Shown here: in pieces, positions 60,339-64,000 of the stretch
How positions within the stretch are numbered: the stretch's first letter is position 1
Layout: each line of letters opens with the position of its first letter
NCBI RefSeq assembly: GCF_036669915.1
Contig: NC_089314.1
Location: 3,901,120 to 3,965,119, forward strand
Direction of reading: 5' to 3'
Source: Pocillopora verrucosa
Taxonomy: Eukaryota; Cnidaria; Anthozoa; Scleractinia; Pocilloporidae
Length of the DNA: 64,000 nucleotides
Translations under genes and position numbers: made by a program
The notes under the pieces: generated by a model
Database searches by the model: none
What the model was told of the DNA's origin: nothing
The model's input: the letters and a program-made list of their open reading frames with translations, nothing else

Positions 60339-63300
60339 ATTCTACGAATGAAATGTGTAACGTCAATTTAGGTAAATGTCACGCCAGAGAAGGAAAGCCC
60401 CCTGTAGATAGTTTTTAAAACCAAAAAAAAAAAACTAGCCATCTCAAATTTGCAATCGACGAATCATATGATTTCTATAGAGGCGCCTTTTTGACATTAC
60501 TACGAGTTAATTTAATTCAAAGGACACGAACACAGTTTGTGCATATAGAAAATATTCTTTTCAAGATCATTTTGGAAACATTGTTGATATTCTTCACCCC
60601 AGACATTTTTGTGCACGTCTTAATTTGCCACTGTGGTGTTTGTGTGACCCAAACAAGAAAGATGGTAAATTTTGAGCGGGGCTGTGAGATTAATCTTTGT
60701 CACGCGCGTGAGAAGAATGACAAATATGAGAGAACCCCCACGAGGTATCGAATTTCGACCTTTCGATCGTCAAATTAATTTCTTTGTTCTACGCTGGAAA
60801 TAAGCAGATAGTCTTTATAGAACTCTTTAATTAATAAGAGGTTTCCTTCCACTGTCGATATTAGTCAACGACACACAAAAACGAGTCATAGCATAGCATC
60901 ACATGATGTTAAATGACGCAAACTTAAAATGCTTAGTGATCATTAATAATCCTCGTGACAAATGTTGGACAACAAGCTTCTCGAACTCCAAACAAGCTTC
61001 CATTCGAACGCGCCGCCTAATCGTCCGACTTCCACTATTAGTGATTAAGAATTTAGGAATATTATTAACTGACACCATCCGACTATTTTCTCATAGATTC
61101 TTTAATTATTCTAAGTTTGAAGCAAACCTATTTATTTATGTAACAAAACTAATATAGGCAGTACTTGAATCACTCTTCAGTTTTATCTTACTTAACCAAT
61201 TGTTAACCTTATTATTTGGCGAACTTCATTTATAGTTACAACTGATCAACATTAAATATTTAAATTTTTGCAGTTTAATCTCAACTGTTATTTTTATTTC
61301 CAATCTCGTTCGAATATTGTACGGCTCGTTATATTTTATGTGCTGATTGTATAAAAGCTCAGGCTGACTTCATCTCCATCAAATTTTGTTTTCAAACTTT
61401 ATCGAACAGATCACCATCGACCCTATTTGTAAAATGATTGCGCCTTCTCGATCTTCGATCCTACTTCGTAACGGGGCCATTCAGATCTAGAAACAAGAAG
61501 GTGTTAAATATTCCTCTTACGGTCTCAGTCTCACTCAATTTCACCGATCGGTGCCCAAAATTTTGAAGAAGAAATTATCCACATCATCTGGTTCGTTCTG
61601 GGCGATTAAACAATTTTCCTATTGGCAGGAAAATTGAGCAACTACTGAGAAGGAGCAGGTTTCGTGACATAAGCCATGCGAAAAAATAAACTAAATATTA
61701 TTCACTCGGGAGCATGTTAAATATTCATAACTTCCATGCTTTTGGTGATAAATTTTTCAATTTAGGAATGAGACAAACACAGCGATGCCTTAATACCTTT
61801 CTTTTGGACATAACCTTCTTTAAAGAGCTGAAAAAAATATCGATATGTAGATATTATGTTTAATAGTAACGTGACTTGTTGTGTCAAGCAACAGAAGCAT
61901 GTCGTCTTCTTAACCTACGATTTCGATTCGACGCGATCTTCGTCGAAGGTTGTCATCATTCATTTCAAATCACCGCATCCGATACACCACAGCATTTAGT
62001 GATAAGTTATTGCGATCAATAGAAATGTCAAAGAAATTGGTTCGCTTCTGTGGATACCAGACTGACCATAAATGGCAACCGACTAAACCCGATTGCCGCG
62101 AGATAGTTCTGAAAAGGACGACAGTGTTACAAATTTAGCCTTGAACTATCAAGATTAACGTATATTCTTCGATTATTTGTGTATTATAGAAAGTGGCTTC
62201 GCTTACCTGTAGTGCTCTTCACAAAGTTCACGATCGTTTAGCTTGTAAATCGGCTTACTGCGTGACATCTAAGGTTGGTTATCATTGGCTGCCATAGGAT
62301 GGTTTTTCTTTAAAACAGAAAACGTGGGAGAAAGCGTGGGAGAGAGAGAACACGTTGCGTGACAAAACCGATGCTCAGGAACGATTGCATGAAATGTAAC
62401 GCGTTACGGGCGACTGTGATCTTGTGGCATTTCAAATAAAGACACTTGACCAGAATGACAGATACAAAAACAAGTGAAAACTAAGATATCTGTATTTGTT
62501 TTCGGGCAAATTCACCCAACAGAGTCAGATTAAGCCATCGTCTCTCGCGAGAAAGAGCTGCAATTTCCTTTGTAATCATTCTTATCACACTCGCAGAATG
62601 CTGAATAATAAACAAATTAGCCTTTGCCTATTGTGGAACGTTCAAAACATGGAACAATAACAGTGTGTTAAAATTCGCGATATATTTGAGCTAAAACAAA
62701 TAGGATAAAAGAAATATCACTTTACAAAATTTACAGTAGCACCTGGGTGACAGACTAGCCGTTGGATTACAACTCACATGCACGAGAGAGTCCCGTGAAT
62801 ATGAGCAAATCAACCACAACGATAACAAATACATACCAAAAAAAAAAAAGAAGAGATATAGGGAAAGAAGAGAGAAAAGGAAAACAAAACATGACATGAA
62901 GAAGGATGAAATTCTAGACGAGTAGAGTAACAATTTTTAATGGAAACTAGCGAAGTAACGACACGATGTCCCGAAAATCGCTCATAGCCAGTGCAACAAG
63001 GGAAAAAAATCATAGTTATGTTGCAGCACATTAAATTTATCTCCAGGGGAATCCTTATACTTATCCTTATCAACAGTGTTTTTAGGGTTTTCATTCACTA
63101 ACGACTGTGAAAGGCTCGTAATATCGAACAGTCTATCGAAGCCTTGTCTAGAAAATCTTAAAAAACATCTTCCACATTATGAACAAAATATATTAAATAT
63201 AGCTTTTGTCATTTATAAGTATGTTTACAGCCTTTGTTTTCATGAGGATCTTTTTTGCCAGAATATAGCGACTGAAATTTCGGATTTTAAAATCTTTCCA

Positions 63301-63582
63301 TATACCAAAAGCTGATATTTTCTTGCGAGTTTATATTCAGGAGCTGAAATGAAAATAACAAACCATGAAGATAAAATCAATTACTGGGATAATTAAATAG
63401 TAAAGAAAAACTATATTAATCAAAAAGTGTAGGCAGAAATAATTTTAGCTTAAAGCAGAAGAACTTAATAAAATAAACAGCTAAAAAATGAAGTTTTTTA
63501 ATTAAAAGTGTAAATACCATGAAGAGCCTGTGATTTCATTTTTTTCTTTCAACACCCTTTTCTGTCCTAAGTTTCAGAAACC
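60339..63582. other. Intergenic region between gene F and the GPCR gene
   Basis: No protein gene is supported. A worn piece of the minus-strand tRNA-like SINE is visible at about 60700-60780 (GAGAACCCCCACGAGGTATC). The rest is AT-rich with short uninformative ORFs; it should contain the 5' non-coding exon of gene F and the 3' UTR of the GPCR gene. Confidence 0.45.
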
Positions 63583-64000
63583 TTAACTTATCCAAGTTCT
63601 CAATTCAGTGACGGTTTCATCGATATCTTCCATATCCTTACTCTCCTTATGATCTAGAAGCCCGCTGACATCTACTGCATGTTTGAGGGCGACTTGCAGG
63701 TGGAAGGCAGTGGTGGTAGCCGCAAGTCGTCCAACAGCCCTCTTGCCTTTGTATCCCCGTCGGGACCACAGGGCTTTCCTAAAATCCGGGATCCTTAGGC
63801 AATATAGCACAGGATTGGCAAACGAATTGCCAAAATTTATAAGATTTACGAGTAACAAAAGATTTTTATCCACCGGAATATAAACTGTAAACGTGTTTGT
63901 CACTATAAGTGGTAACCAGCAAGCTAAGGCCACAAAAGTTATCAATAACAACGTCTTAGTTGACCGCTTGCTTTCCGGACCTTTGGCATCGTTCTGGCTT
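63583..64000 (-). CDS. Class A (rhodopsin-family) GPCR, C-terminal part (partial)
   Basis: Minus-strand frame open to the right edge of the window, ending at TAA 63583-63585, about 138 codons visible. It starts in the third intracellular loop (KGPESKRSTK). TM6 follows with the CW-x-P motif as ACWLPLIV. TM7 has the NPxxY motif as NSFANPVLYCLRIPDF, and then an amphipathic helix 8 (FRKALW) and a cytoplasmic tail of about 75 residues rich in Lys, Asp and Glu. It thus encodes a seven-TM plasma-membrane receptor whose first five helices lie outside the window. The pattern resembles the large cnidarian sets of adenosine-, melanocortin- and amine-receptor-like orphans; the ligand cannot be told. No intron is seen in this part. 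Confidence 0.88.
   Translation of the reverse strand, partial: SQNDAKGPESKRSTKTLLLITFVALACWLPLIVTNTFTVYIPVDKNLLLLVNLINFGNSFANPVLYCLRIPDFRKALWSRRGYKGKRAVGRLAATTTAFHLQVALKHAVDVSGLLDHKESKDMEDIDETVTELRTWIS

Overview
The window is animal nuclear DNA, most likely from a cnidarian (an anthozoan such as a stony coral). It is AT-rich and intron-rich, has no operon-like packing, and is loaded with short palindromic transposons, tRNA-derived SINEs and a K02A2.6-like Ty3/Gypsy element of the kind common in coral genomes. The assignment to cnidarians is inference from these features; no species marker is present.

The main content is a cluster of six paralogous membrane transporters of the SLC22 family (organic cation/carnitine type, major facilitator superfamily). 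I reconstructed five complete nine-exon genes and the first two exons of a sixth by matching exon translations and GT-AG splice sites. Layout: gene A (minus, 688-1980, runs off the left edge), gene B (plus, 11898-22207), gene C (plus, 24587-30890), gene D (plus, 34281-40966), gene E (minus, 41501-47778), gene F (minus, 53856-60338). All share the same intron positions and phases (0,1,2,2,2,1,2,0), and exons 2, 3, 5, 7 and 8 keep exactly the same lengths (229, 199, 135, 112, 73 bp). Genes B and C are a recent tandem duplication (about 9.9-22.4 kb and 22.6-31.1 kb) that includes about 2 kb of upstream DNA. D and E are older, more diverged copies whose 3' ends converge with 534 bp between stop codons. 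A class A GPCR fragment (minus) lies at the right edge.

Mobile DNA fills much of the rest. At 2.1-7.5 kb a structurally complete, apparently very young Ty3/Gypsy retrotransposon (identical 181-bp LTRs, 5-bp target duplication, uninterrupted 1408-codon gag-pol) sits inside an older terminal-inverted-repeat element, just upstream of gene A. Intron 2 of gene B carries a ~4.5 kb insertion absent from gene C; it contains a decayed transposase-like gene and an unrecognised plus-strand ORF. Introns hold many palindromic MITEs, including a 137-bp family with two full-length copies each flanked by a perfect 8-bp target duplication, a Harbinger-like 172-bp element, and at least nine copies of one longer foldback family. 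Other repeats are a 5'-inverted LINE remnant, several tRNA-derived SINEs and two-tier minisatellites.

The six transporters probably move organic cations, zwitterions or anions across the plasma membrane. An arginine (not aspartate) in the conserved TM11 segment points to the OCTN/OAT side of the family. The most interesting biology is the divergence of B and C: near-identical genes with a sharply localised burst of amino-acid change in the TM11 segment next to this arginine. No wholly new system is obvious; the best candidates for undescribed material are the element in gene B intron 2 and its unknown ORF.
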